This document shows, in pieces, positions 44,528-53,418 of a stretch of 64,000 bases of DNA (position 1 is the first letter of the stretch; every line of letters starts with the position of its first letter). The notes under the pieces are model-generated. The model had not been told where the DNA came from, did not search any database, and saw only the letters and a program-made list of their open reading frames with translations. The position numbers were made by a program, and so were the translations under genes. Source of the stretch: Verrucomicrobiia bacterium (GTDB lineage: Bacteria > Verrucomicrobiota > Verrucomicrobiia > Limisphaerales > UBA1100); assembly GCA_014239365.1 (NCBI GenBank), contig JAAZZB010000008.1, forward strand, positions 1-64,000, read 5' to 3'.

Positions 44528-45361
44528 CTACTGGATGTAGATCTCGGCGACCTTGCCTTTTTTGAAACTGAAAACCACCGTGTCGTACATTCGATTGTCC
44601 GTTGGATCTTGAATGCGGAGGCCTTTGTAGGTCCAACGTTGGTCGTTGGTGGCATCGGGATCGCCGAACACTTTGCGAATGGTGCTCAGGGGTTTGTCGC
44701 GGTAAATCAAATCAATGCGATTGGGGCCGCTCACGCGATTCCACGCGATGCGGCGACCGACGGTTTGTTGGCGCGCGCGTTGCGTGGCGGCGTTGATGGG
44801 CGTGCCGTTGAGATTCCATCCGGCCAATTGCTTGGGCATTCCGTCGCGCGCCCATTCGCGCCGCGCGACGAGGCTGCGATTGCGATAGGTTTTTTCACTG
44901 GCCAATTTTCCGTCCGGCCACCAACCGCGCCAAATGCCGTTGGGGATTCCGTTGGCATAATTTTCTTCAAAACTTTTTTTGCCATTCGGCCACCAGTCAA
45001 CTGTTGGCCCGTGCAAGATGCCGACGCGATAGGTGGTGAGGTTTTGGATTCCGCCGTCTTTATAATAGTACGTGGAGTTCCCATCCAACTTACCATCGGC
45101 ATAATTGAACACCGAACGCGGTTTGCCGTTGTTGTACCAGAATTTGGAGGGGCCGTGCTGTTTGCCGGCGCGATAATTGATTTCAGAAATGCGCGTGCCA
45201 TCGAAATGTTTGCGCTCAGCTTGGCCGGTGTAGGGCGCCGTGGCTGTGGCCAAATACCAAAGGCCATCAGCACGCCGTTGCAGCGCGTCCTGCGCGGTGG
45301 CCATACCGAGGCACACCCAGGCGATGGCCAAAATTGGTGTAATGCGTCTCACCGTCCTCAC
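44528..45361 (-). CDS. Exported MORN-repeat (YwqK-like) protein
   Basis: A 277-residue protein with a signal peptide (MRTVRRITPILAIAWVCLGMATA, GTG start). Several MORN-variant repeats of the YwqK/toxin-antitoxin-associated type follow: GKQHGPSKFWYNNGKPRSV, GILHGPTVDWWPNGKKSFEE and GIPNGIWRGWWPDGKLASEK. The C-terminal 90 residues (LIYRDKPLSTIRKVFGDPD) look like a small separate domain. Such repeats form beta-hairpin sheets at membranes or envelopes; the role is unknown. It lies upstream of, and on the same strand as, acnA. Confidence 0.8.
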   Translation of the reverse strand: MRTVRRITPILAIAWVCLGMATAQDALQRRADGLWYLATATAPYTGQAERKHFDGTRISEINYRAGKQHGPSKFWYNNGKPRSVFNYADGKLDGNSTYYYKDGGIQNLTTYRVGILHGPTVDWWPNGKKSFEENYANGIPNGIWRGWWPDGKLASEKTYRNRSLVARREWARDGMPKQLAGWNLNGTPINAATQRARQQTVGRRIAWNRVSGPNRIDLIYRDKPLSTIRKVFGDPDATNDQRWTYKGLRIQDPTDNRMYDTVVFSFKKGKVAEIYIQ

Positions 45362-45401
45362 TGATTAACCTACTGCAAAACGGTGCCCATTTCAAGTCGG
45401 C

Positions 45402-45430
45402 AAAAAAACGGGAGGCCCGAAAGCCTCCCG
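45402..45430 (-). terminator. Intrinsic terminator of the peroxiredoxin gene
   Basis: Reading on the minus strand, an 8-bp GC-rich stem (CGGGAGGC with GCCTCCCG) and a six-base loop are followed by seven T residues, about 22 bp after the peroxiredoxin stop. Confidence 0.88.
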
Positions 45431-45452
45431 CGCGAAATGTTTTTTCCAGTGC

Positions 45453-45950
45453 TTAGTTGAGCTTGGCCAAAGTTTCTTTGATGGCCTCAAAGTTTGGTAA
45501 TTCCAACGGGGTGTCAGTTTGTTCGGCGTACTGCACCGTGCCTTCTTTATCCACCACGAATGCCGCACGGGCACTGACGCTGCCCACGCCGATGAGATCA
45601 TCAAGCAACACGCCGTAGTCCTTAGCGGTTTGCTTATTTAAATCGCTGCAAAGGGTGACGCCGATATTTTCTTTCTCGGCCCATTGGCCCTGCGCGAAGG
45701 GGCTATCGACGCTGATCGCGATCACGTCGGCATTCATCTCGCCGTACGCACCGAGACCGGCAGTGATGTCGCACAGTTCGCCTGTGCACACGCCGGTGAA
45801 AGCGAGCGGCACGAAAAGCACCACAGTGTTTTTCGCACCAAAATTGGCGCTGAGCGAAATGTCGGTGAGACCAAAATCATTTTTCTCGCCGAGGCCGTTG
45901 CTGGATTTGAGAGTGAAATCGGGTGCTTTGGAGCCTACTTCTATAGCCAT
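45453..45950 (-). CDS. Peroxiredoxin (AhpE/Tpx-like redoxin)
   Basis: This 165-residue thioredoxin-fold peroxidase has the peroxidatic motif VPLAFTGVCTGELC: the Thr three before the Cys, as in TxxC, and a second Cys four residues later. Other family marks are APDFTLKSSNG near the N-terminus, ISVDSPFAQGQWA in the middle and RAAFVVDKEG near the end. It reduces peroxides with thiol donors. The ATG at 45950 (MAIEVGSKAPDF) is chosen over an upstream in-frame start that has a Pro-rich, unconserved lead. A terminator follows directly. Confidence 0.93.
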   Translation of the reverse strand: MAIEVGSKAPDFTLKSSNGLGEKNDFGLTDISLSANFGAKNTVVLFVPLAFTGVCTGELCDITAGLGAYGEMNADVIAISVDSPFAQGQWAEKENIGVTLCSDLNKQTAKDYGVLLDDLIGVGSVSARAAFVVDKEGTVQYAEQTDTPLELPNFEAIKETLAKLN

Positions 45951-46069
45951 AATTTTATTGTGTTTGGGTTTGGGTTCGGGTTGCGGGCGCGTTATAGGCA
46001 CGGGAAGGGATGCTGTCAAACCCCAAAGGTAACAACAAAAACGAAACTATTTGGTGGGATTTGCCGTCT

Positions 46070-46091
46070 GACTTTACGTATGCGTAATAAT
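46070..46091 (+). promoter_or_regulatory. Upstream motif shared by the two pseudopilin genes (copy 1)
   Basis: The 22-bp stretch beginning GACTTTACGTATGCGTAATA matches the stretch at 46920-46941 at about 17 of 22 positions, including GACTTTACG exactly. Each lies upstream of a pseudopilin gene. It could be a duplicated promoter or operator, or simply left over from the duplication. Confidence 0.4.
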
Positions 46092-46151
46092 GGTGTAGCT
46101 TTCGGGGAGGAGAAAGATCGCCTTTGAACATTAGGCACGTCCTTTGAAGCA

Positions 46152-46901
46152 ATGAAAACTTCCCAACTTAACCGAGCATTCACTCTCATCGAACTGCTGG
46201 TGGTGATAGCCATCATCGGCATCCTTGCCGGATTGCTGTTGCCCGTGTTGGCGGGCGCCAAGAAAAAGGCGCGCACGATGAAGAGCGTGGCCAATCAAAA
46301 ACAGATCGGCGCCGGCTACACCGGCTACCTCGGCGATCACGACGGGTGGTTTCCAATCGTCACCGGCCCGGCCAGTGTGGGCGGTAAACAAGGCGATGGC
46401 ATGGCCAGCACAGGCAAGCCATTGCCGGCGCTGGTGGCCCGGCTTTACGGGGCCAAAACGCCCGCCAATGAGCGGCCCCTTAACGAGTATGTGGGCGACC
46501 CCAAAATTTTCCATGACCCGTTGGACATCGGCGGAGGCAAGTACAACCTGTACAGTTGCTGGGAATCATTGGGGAACAGTTATCAACCTCAAGTAGCCGA
46601 CGATATGTTTCGCGTGAAGCGCGTGCTGGGAGTTAGCACCGAACCCGCAGACTCCTACGAAGGCAAATCAATGCACGAATTTGAACTCACCACGCACAAT
46701 GCCGTTGATAAAAAAATAATCCAAGGCGACTGGAACTGGCCCTACGACCGCGAAGACGCTTGGCACGGCGTGAAGGGTTACGGCCGGCACGTGATGCTTT
46801 ACGGCGATATGCACGTGGAACAATTTGTGTTCCCGCCCACCAGCACATTACTCAAATGGATGCTGCGACCTCCCCCCGATCCCGCCTTCACTTGGTGGTG
46901 A
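46152..46901 (+). CDS. Pseudopilin-like protein with prepilin cleavage motif (copy 1)
   Basis: A 249-residue type IV pilin-like protein. The N-terminus MKTSQLNRAFTLIELLVVIAIIG is the standard prepilin/pseudopilin pattern: basic leader, then Phe-Thr-Leu-Ile-Glu, with the Glu at +5 and a hydrophobic helix. The body contains GYTGYLGDHDGWFP, RPLNEYVGDPKIFHDP and a C-terminal GDWNWPYDREDAWH, then MLYGDMHVEQF. Verrucomicrobia have many of these proteins, likely in type II secretion or surface fibres. It is followed by a close paralogue. Confidence 0.9.
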   Translation: MKTSQLNRAFTLIELLVVIAIIGILAGLLLPVLAGAKKKARTMKSVANQKQIGAGYTGYLGDHDGWFPIVTGPASVGGKQGDGMASTGKPLPALVARLYGAKTPANERPLNEYVGDPKIFHDPLDIGGGKYNLYSCWESLGNSYQPQVADDMFRVKRVLGVSTEPADSYEGKSMHEFELTTHNAVDKKIIQGDWNWPYDREDAWHGVKGYGRHVMLYGDMHVEQFVFPPTSTLLKWMLRPPPDPAFTWW

Positions 46902-46919
46902 GCCGGGCAATCACTTTAC

Positions 46920-46941
46920 GACTTTACGAAAGCGCAAAATT
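46920..46941 (+). promoter_or_regulatory. Upstream motif shared by the two pseudopilin genes (copy 2)
   Basis: Second copy of the GACTTTACG motif, here GACTTTACGAAAGCGCAAAA, about 34 bp before the second pseudopilin ATG. A strong Shine-Dalgarno, AAGGAGG at 46960-46966, follows and supports the ATG at 46975. Confidence 0.4.
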
Positions 46942-46974
46942 CAGCTACATTCCAAAGACAAGGAGGACGGCCCT

Positions 46975-47742
46975 ATGAAAACAAACAAGCACACATCCGC
47001 ATTCACATTGATTGAATTGCTGGTCGTTATCGCCATCATCGGCGTGTTGGCCGCGCTGCTACTTCCGGTGCTGGCCAGCGCCAAGAAAAAAGCGCGCACC
47101 GTCAAGAGCATCCACAATCAAAAACAAATCGGTGCCGGCTACACCGGCTACCTCGGCGATCACGACGGATGGTTCCCCACCGTGTACGGCGCGGCCGGCG
47201 TGGGCGGCAAACAAGGCAGCGGCCTCGATGGCAATGGCAATGTTTTGCCGCCCGTCCCCACTATGCTCTTCGGGGCAAAAGTTCCTGAGAAAGAACGCCC
47301 GCTTAATGAGTATGTGGGCGACCCCAAAGTTTTTCACGATCCCGCCGACCGCGGCGGCGCCTCATTCAAGTTGGGCAACACCGTTTACTCACTGCGCAGC
47401 TGCTGGGATTCCCTCGGGAGCAGCTATCAACCTCAAGTGGCTGACGACCTCTTTGGGGTGAAGCGCGTGCTCGGCGAACGCAATGAAAAGTCCGGCAGCT
47501 ACGAAGCCACCTCAATGGACGAATCCGAACTGACCGCATACGCCTCGGTGGACAAAAAAATAATCCAAGGCGACTGGAACTGGCCCTACGACCGCGATGA
47601 CGCCTGGCACAGCACCAAAGGCTTGGCCACACACCTAATGCTTTACGGGGATATGCACGTGGATCGATACACCTTTCCGCCCACTGACGAATTCACCAAC
47701 ATGTTTACCAGAACGCCCGATCCAAACTTCAAATGGTGGTAA
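46975..47742 (+). CDS. Pseudopilin-like protein with prepilin cleavage motif (copy 2)
   Basis: This 255-residue protein is a tandem paralogue of the gene at 46152-46901. It has the same prepilin start (FTLIELLVVIAIIG), the same GAGYTGYLGDHDGWFP and RPLNEYVGDPK, and the same GDWNWPYDRDDAWH ending region. The start is set by AAGGAGG at 46960-46966. The two copies are roughly two-thirds identical and may be subunits of one heteropolymeric fibre, or one may be a spare. A terminator follows at 47769-47801. Confidence 0.9.
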   Translation: MKTNKHTSAFTLIELLVVIAIIGVLAALLLPVLASAKKKARTVKSIHNQKQIGAGYTGYLGDHDGWFPTVYGAAGVGGKQGSGLDGNGNVLPPVPTMLFGAKVPEKERPLNEYVGDPKVFHDPADRGGASFKLGNTVYSLRSCWDSLGSSYQPQVADDLFGVKRVLGERNEKSGSYEATSMDESELTAYASVDKKIIQGDWNWPYDRDDAWHSTKGLATHLMLYGDMHVDRYTFPPTDEFTNMFTRTPDPNFKWW

Positions 47743-47768
47743 ACGTTAGCCTCAACAATTTTCCCGCG

Positions 47769-47801
47769 GGCGGGCCACTGGCCTCAGCCCGCCTTTTTTT
47801 T
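47769..47801 (+). terminator. Intrinsic terminator of the pseudopilin genes
   Basis: GGCGGGC (47769-47775) and GCCCGCC (47787-47793) form a 7-bp stem with an 11-base loop, followed by eight T residues. The T-run and right arm lie inside the 3' end of the convergent oxidoreductase gene. Confidence 0.85.
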
Positions 47802-49256
47802 GGCCTTCAACTCCGCCGCTTCCGGGCTCTTTGAATAAAAATCATCCAGCGGAAAACAACCGCTCGGCAAACCGTTGCGCGGTGCGGTGGTGCAATCGCT
47901 GAAGGTGCGGCAAATCAATTTCTTTTCTAACGTCCCCTGCCCCATCGCGGCGGCGAGGATGTCCGGATAGCTCAGCACCACCCGCCCCAAACCCACAAAA
48001 TCCGTCCAGCCCTCGCGCAGAAACGCCTGGCTCACGTGCGGCAGAAACTCCTGCAAATAACTCAGCGCCGAAGACACCACCGCCATGCCCGCGGGCAACT
48101 GCGCTTTCACTTGCCGCACCGCATCGATTTGCCGCGCCACATCCACGAGCGGATCGTACGCCGGTTGATAGCCATCGCTGGGCGGATACGCCGCCGGACG
48201 TTGGATGTGCGGATTGTAATACGGCGAGCCGGCGGAAGTGTTCAGCAGTTTGATGCCCAACTCGCCGCAGAGTTTTACGAAGGCAAACGTCTCGGTGAGA
48301 TCCGGTTGCGTGGGATCATTTTGATTCAACCCAAACTGATATGGGAACGGTGTGTCAAAATTTTCAGGAATGCCCGGGCCCAACTTGCCCGATTGCGCAC
48401 GCGCCGGATCGGGCCGGTGCGGCACGATGTCGAACAAACTCAACCGCACCGCGAGGTCGAGATCGTTGCCGTCCGCGCGAATGCCCGCGATGATCTCGCG
48501 CAGCAACCGCGTGCGATTTTCAAAGCTGCCGCCGTAGCGCCCCGCGCGTGTGTGCGCACCCAGAAATTCGTGCAACAAATAGCCGTGACAACATTTGAGG
48601 TCCACGAAATCTGCTCCCACTTCGCGCGCAAACCGCGCCGCCTTCACGTAATCGCCAATCAACCCGGCCAGCTCGTCATCCGTCCACACTTGCGCATCGC
48701 TCGTCACCTTGAATTTTGCATCCAAAATTGGATGCCGATAGGCGACACGCGGCTCGTAAGTAAATTTTTCGTTCGGCCGACAAAATCGTCCCGAATGCGT
48801 CAACTGAAACCCAATCGCTAAATCATTTGTGTTTCCAAATTTCTCGCGATGCGCCGCCAGCAAAATTTCCCGCAACGCCGCGAGGTCACCTTGCGTTTCG
48901 CTGTTGATCAGTAATTGATTCGGATTCGCCCGTCCATCCGGCCGCACCGCCATCGCCTCCGCGCCACAAATCAGCTTCGCGCCACTCTCACCAAACCGCC
49001 GCCAACGCCGCCGCACCGCATCGGTGACCCGACCATCAATCGTCCCATCCCAACCCTCCATCGGCTGCAACGCAATGCGGTTGCCGATGGTTTTTCCATT
49101 GATTTTCAGATCACTCAAAACCTCCCCAATCGGCGAGGCCTCCGTGGCGATCGCATCGTCGCACGGAATCTCCACCCCCAACGAATCCACGTGCGCCCGA
49201 AAGGCCTCCGGCGTTTTCAACGTAGGAATGCGCGTGAGTTTGAAAGGCGAGGTCAT
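47784..49256 (-). CDS. NADH:flavin oxidoreductase (Old Yellow Enzyme family)
   Basis: A 490-residue FMN-binding TIM-barrel oxidoreductase. OYE features include NRIALQPMEGWDGTIDG, a GFQLTHSGRFCRPN segment corresponding to the substrate His region, and VDLKCCHGYLLHEFL with GRYGGSFENRTRLL. A late GLGRVVLSYPD provides the FMN phosphate site. It reduces activated double bonds or acts on related substrates, unknown here. The N-terminus has about 50 residues before the barrel begins. The ATG at 49256 is chosen because sequence upstream is the palindromic repeat. Confidence 0.92.
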   Translation of the reverse strand: MTSPFKLTRIPTLKTPEAFRAHVDSLGVEIPCDDAIATEASPIGEVLSDLKINGKTIGNRIALQPMEGWDGTIDGRVTDAVRRRWRRFGESGAKLICGAEAMAVRPDGRANPNQLLINSETQGDLAALREILLAAHREKFGNTNDLAIGFQLTHSGRFCRPNEKFTYEPRVAYRHPILDAKFKVTSDAQVWTDDELAGLIGDYVKAARFAREVGADFVDLKCCHGYLLHEFLGAHTRAGRYGGSFENRTRLLREIIAGIRADGNDLDLAVRLSLFDIVPHRPDPARAQSGKLGPGIPENFDTPFPYQFGLNQNDPTQPDLTETFAFVKLCGELGIKLLNTSAGSPYYNPHIQRPAAYPPSDGYQPAYDPLVDVARQIDAVRQVKAQLPAGMAVVSSALSYLQEFLPHVSQAFLREGWTDFVGLGRVVLSYPDILAAAMGQGTLEKKLICRTFSDCTTAPRNGLPSGCFPLDDFYSKSPEAAELKAKKKAG

Positions 49257-49266
49257 TGCGCTCAAT

Positions 49267-49329
49267 GTGCTGCCGGCATCTTGCCGGCAGGCCTTACGCT
49301 TCCTTCTGCCGGCAAGATGCCGGCAGCAC
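49267..49329. repeat. Palindromic GTGCTGCCGG repeat, intergenic copy
   Basis: The 24-bp arms (49267-49290 and 49306-49329) are identical to those of the element in acnA; the loop is 15 bp and different. It lies between the OYE gene start and the stop of the upstream DapA-family gene. Confidence 0.93.
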
Positions 49330-49347
49330 ATAAACGCCACAATGTTT

Positions 49348-50289
49348 TCATTTTAACTGTTCCACAATTTGCTGCAAAATTTCGTGATCGCTTTCGGGGC
49401 GTATTGGCGAATCGGGATGGGTGTCGCCGCAGTCAAGCCAGCCGCGTCGTTTGAGGAACATCGCGGCCGAATGTTTGTACGCGGGCACGGGCGGGCGAAA
49501 AGCGAAAAAGCCAAGATACTGCAGCCAGTCGTTCAATTCATAAAAGGCCGGATCGCCCGCTGCCCACGCAGCGTCGCGTTGGGCAAACACATCCGGCGCG
49601 AAGGTGCTGAGGCCGAGCAGGTAATCGCTGCCGTACATCACCATATCGATGGCGAGATCGTTGCCGGTGAACACGCGAAACTCCGGCCGCACTTCATCGC
49701 GCAACAGCAACCGCTGCCATTCCGGTTCGCGTTTGAATGAGGAATGCTTCGAGCCGATCAATCGCTTGATGCCCAGCAAACCACGAAACACTTCGAGCGA
49801 ATAAATTTTCCCAAACGGCGCGATCATGTCGTTCAACTCAAAGCCAATGATTGCATCCGCGCCTTCAGCAAGTGTTGTGTAGTTCGCCACAATCGTAGCA
49901 TCGCCACCCGTGGTGAGGCCGAAGGATTGAAAAATCACCGGCACGCCGCCGTGGGTTTGGATCATTTCCATTTGGCGGGAATATTCATCGGCATTGAACG
50001 CCGCGCCGGGCGCATCACCCACGAAGGCGCCCGCCACAAAATCATCGGTCACCGCCCGTGTGAGTTCCAGCACGCGGATGCGCGTGGCGTCGTCGATGAG
50101 GTGGGCGTAGCCGGTGTCCATATTCACCGCGGGCGCAAGGCCGGCGGTTACGGTGCGTTGGACGTGGGCGGTGAAGCCCGCCCAATCCACATCGCCGTTG
50201 GATTGAAACGGCAACAGAACGGCAGAAATGCCGCGAATGGCGCGGCGGGGGCGAATCAAAGAAACCGGATCGAATGAGCGATCATCCAC
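49348..50289 (-). CDS. DapA-family (dihydrodipicolinate synthase/N-acetylneuraminate lyase) aldolase
   Basis: A 313-residue TIM-barrel protein of the DHDPS/NAL superfamily. Family segments are [21 protein letters not shown] at the start (GDVDW), FVAGAFVGD, and a later strand with [11 protein letters not shown] where the Schiff-base Lys is expected. It lacks the usual GTTGE motif of DapA, so another aldolase substrate is likely. The start is a GTG at 50289, which overlaps the secA stop by 8 bp and suggests translational coupling; an upstream ATG would overlap secA by 65 bp. Confidence 0.82.
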   Translation of the reverse strand: MDDRSFDPVSLIRPRRAIRGISAVLLPFQSNGDVDWAGFTAHVQRTVTAGLAPAVNMDTGYAHLIDDATRIRVLELTRAVTDDFVAGAFVGDAPGAAFNADEYSRQMEMIQTHGGVPVIFQSFGLTTGGDATIVANYTTLAEGADAIIGFELNDMIAPFGKIYSLEVFRGLLGIKRLIGSKHSSFKREPEWQRLLLRDEVRPEFRVFTGNDLAIDMVMYGSDYLLGLSTFAPDVFAQRDAAWAAGDPAFYELNDWLQYLGFFAFRPPVPAYKHSAAMFLKRRGWLDCGDTHPDSPIRPESDHEILQQIVEQLK

Positions 50290-51379
50290 AGCATTTTTTG
50301 AATTTTTTGCCGCTGCCGCACGGGCACGGATCGTTGCGCCCCACACGCGGGCCAGAGCGGACGGGGCGCGCTTTTTGCTCCTCGCTCACTTCGCTGTTTA
50401 CTTCGCTGACCATATCGCTGCTTGCGTTGACCATCGAGGCGTCGAGGCCAAAGGCGCTGGCCATTTGATGGCTCGCCTGCGTGGGCAAACTGCGGAGGAA
50501 ATGCTGCACGCTTTCCAAACTTGAGGCGGTGAGGAACACATTTTTGCAAACCTCTTCTTTGATGTGAACCATCAATTCCTCAAACATATCGCGCGCTTCG
50601 GTTTTGTATTCCACCAACGGATCTTTCTGACCGTAAGCGCGGAGGTGCACCGACTGCCGCAAGCCATCCATCGCGTACAAGTGATCGCGCCAGAGGCGAT
50701 CCACCGCGGTGAGCACGGTGTAGCGTTCGCCTTGCGCGAGCGTGTCCGCTTCTTCGGCGGCAATTTTTATTTCATACACCGAATGCACCGCGTCGATGAT
50801 GTGACGGCACACGGCGAATTGCCCCGCGGTGAGGCCGTCGTAAATTGAGCCGCTGGAAGGTTCCTCGGCACCTTCGGCGTGCGCCTTTTCCAGCTCGGCT
50901 TGATCGAGGCCCACGGGGTAGGTCATGTTGACCCATTCATCCAACTGCCGGAAGCCGCCGTCGGTGTCCTCCGTGTCATCGAGCATCGCGAGATGGCCGC
51001 CCACGCGGTCGACGGTGACCTCCTCGATGATGTCAAAAATAATGTCGCGCGTGTCATCGCCGTGCAGCACGCGATTGCGGAAGCCGTACAGCTCTTCGCG
51101 CTGCTTGTTCATCACGTCATCGTACTCAAGCGTGCGGCGGCGGGTTTGGTAGTGATGCTGCTCCACTCGTTTTTGGGCGGTCTCGATGGAGCGATTGAGC
51201 ATTGGATGCGAAATTTCCTCGCCCTCTTCCATGCCGAGTTTCTCGAGCCAGCCACCCATCTTATCGCTGGCGCCGTACAACCGCATGAGATCATCCTCGA
51301 GGCTGAGGAAAAAGTGGGAGCTTCCGGGGTCGCCTTGGCGCGCGCAACGGCCGCGGAGCTGGCGATCGATCCGGCGCGA
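50282..51379 (-). pseudogene. secA: secA, C-terminal part after an in-frame stop
   Basis: This segment continues SecA in the same frame after the TAA at 51382-51380. It starts with [21 protein letters not shown], a helicase motif VI region, and goes on through the helical wing and scaffold ([15 protein letters not shown]) to the zinc-binding tail [18 protein letters not shown]. All of this is intact, with no frameshift. The first possible new ATG would be at 51286, inside the motif region, so this half alone could not make a working motor. With the N-terminal half it adds up to 1019 residues, a normal size for this SecA group. Confidence 0.9.
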
Positions 51380-53341
51380 TTAGTGGCGCTCGGTGCCGAG
51401 CACGTGCAAGCCGCCGATGTCGGGAATGCCGTCAGCAAGTTTGATGTCCGTGCCGCGCCCGGCCATGTTGGTGGCGATGGTGACGGTGCCGCGCTGTCCG
51501 GCGCGCGCTACAATTTCTGCTTCTTGTTCGTGGTACTTGGCGTTGAGCACGCTGTGCGGAATGCGCTCTTTCTTTAACAAGCTCGCCATGTGCTCGCTGG
51601 TTTCCACCGCCACGGTGCCCACAAGAATGGGCCGGCCTTCGCCATGAACTTGTTTCACCTCATCAATCACCGCCTGATATTTTTCTTTGGTGCTGAGATA
51701 AATGGAATCGTTTCGATCTTCGCGCACGCAAACTTGATTGGTGGGAATGACGAGCACGCCCATGCTGTAAATATCAAGAAACTCGTTGGCCTCGGTCTCG
51801 GCGGTGCCGGTCATGCCGGCGAGTTTCAGATAAAGGCGGAAATAATTCTGAATCGTAATGGTGGCGTACGTTTGCGTCTCAGCCTCGATGCGGACGCCTT
51901 CTTTGGCTTCCACAGCTTGGTGCAGCCCATCGCTCCAGCGGCGGCCTTCCATGGCGCGGCCGGTGTGTTCGTCCACGATGATCACTTTGTTTTCCTGCAC
52001 GATGTATTGCTGATCGCGCTCGTAAAGACAATAGGCCTTGAGGAGCTGCGAGGTGACGTGGATGCGTTCGCCGCGTTCTTCGCTCTCGGCCTGCACACGC
52101 TGTTTTTCGGCAAGGCGTTGTTGCGGTGTGAGGTCATTGTTGACGTCAATTTCGTGATGCGCCGTGATGACGTCGGGCATCATAAACGCCTCGGCATCTT
52201 GTGGATTGAGAAATTCGCGACCCTTTTCGGAGAGATCGGCATCGTGGCTTTTCTCGTCCATCGCAAAAAAGAGATGCTCCTTTTGCGCATAGAGTTCTTT
52301 TTTGGTTTGGTCTTTGTGCAACTCCATTTCGGAGTCGGTGAGGCGGCGCAGATTGTCGGGATCGGTTTTCAGCTTCAACAAACCGGGATGCTTGGGTTGG
52401 CCGAGTTGGGCGCGGTACATTAAGATTCCGATTTCATAATCAAGATCTCCATCGTTGCCATTTTCTTTTGCTTTGGCGCAGAGCTTTACCGCGTCGCGCA
52501 GGTAGCCATCACACAGCTCACGTTGTTTGCGCACGATGGCTTGAATCTTGGGCTTCAGCTCGCTGTACAAGCGCTGATCCTGTTTCTGCATCGTGGGGCC
52601 GCTGATGATGAGCGGCGTGCGGGCTTCGTCGATGAGGATGGAATCCACCTCATCCACAATCGCAAAGTAATGCCCGCGCTGCACTTGTTCCTCGGCGGTT
52701 TGCGCCATGCCGTTGTCGCGCAGATAATCAAAACCAAATTCGGAGTTGGTGCCGTAGGTGACATCGCACGCGTACATTTCGCGGCGCTGGGGCGGCGATT
52801 GGTCGTGTTGAATGACGCCCACGGTGAGCCCGAGAAATTTGTAAACCGCGCCCATCCATTCCGAGTCACGCGCGGCAAGGTAATCATTCACCGTGACCAC
52901 GTGCACGCCGCGCCCGGTGAGCGCATTCAAATAAACCGGCAGCGTGGCCACCAGCGTTTTGCCTTCGCCCGTGGCCATTTCCGCGATGCGGCGAGTGTGC
53001 AACGCGTAACCGCCGATGAGCTGTACGTCGAAGGGAACCATCTCCCACAACAGATCGTGCCCGCGCACTTGGACGTTGCTCCCGCACAGCCGACGGCAGG
53101 CATCCTTCACCACCGCGAACGCCTCGGGCATCAGTTTCTCCAGCCGCGCCGCCAACTCTTTGTCGTCATCGATGGCGCTCAGTTGCTCTTTCCACTCCAG
53201 CGTTTTTCGGCGCAGTGAATCATCGCTCAACCCCCTCAGCTCTTGTTTAAATGAATTGACCGCCGGAACCAGCGTCTCCTCGATACGGCGTATTGCACGC
53301 TCGTTTTTCGTGCCAAAAATTCTCTTTATTAGTCCAATCAT
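51380..53341 (-). CDS. secA: SecA preprotein translocase ATPase, N-terminal part (653 aa before stop)
   Basis: SecA drives proteins through SecYEG. This part has MIGLIKRIFGTKNERAIRRI at the start and the Walker A region MATGEGKTLVATLPVYLNAL. DEVDSILIDEARTPLIISG carries Walker B, followed by the preprotein crosslinking domain and NBD2 up to GGLHVLGTERH. A TAA follows where Glu (as in HESRRID) is expected. A G-to-T change of GAA would give exactly this TAA. Truncation here removes motif VI and the wing, so a translated product would lack ATPase function. The upstream half is otherwise normal. Confidence 0.93.
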   Translation of the reverse strand: MIGLIKRIFGTKNERAIRRIEETLVPAVNSFKQELRGLSDDSLRRKTLEWKEQLSAIDDDKELAARLEKLMPEAFAVVKDACRRLCGSNVQVRGHDLLWEMVPFDVQLIGGYALHTRRIAEMATGEGKTLVATLPVYLNALTGRGVHVVTVNDYLAARDSEWMGAVYKFLGLTVGVIQHDQSPPQRREMYACDVTYGTNSEFGFDYLRDNGMAQTAEEQVQRGHYFAIVDEVDSILIDEARTPLIISGPTMQKQDQRLYSELKPKIQAIVRKQRELCDGYLRDAVKLCAKAKENGNDGDLDYEIGILMYRAQLGQPKHPGLLKLKTDPDNLRRLTDSEMELHKDQTKKELYAQKEHLFFAMDEKSHDADLSEKGREFLNPQDAEAFMMPDVITAHHEIDVNNDLTPQQRLAEKQRVQAESEERGERIHVTSQLLKAYCLYERDQQYIVQENKVIIVDEHTGRAMEGRRWSDGLHQAVEAKEGVRIEAETQTYATITIQNYFRLYLKLAGMTGTAETEANEFLDIYSMGVLVIPTNQVCVREDRNDSIYLSTKEKYQAVIDEVKQVHGEGRPILVGTVAVETSEHMASLLKKERIPHSVLNAKYHEQEAEIVARAGQRGTVTIATNMAGRGTDIKLADGIPDIGGLHVLGTERH

Positions 53342-53418
53342 ACCCTTGAAATCATTGCGAAACAGGGAAGCTAGGGGAATTGCGGGCCGAGGTCAAAGCA
53401 ATCCGAACCCGACTGAAA

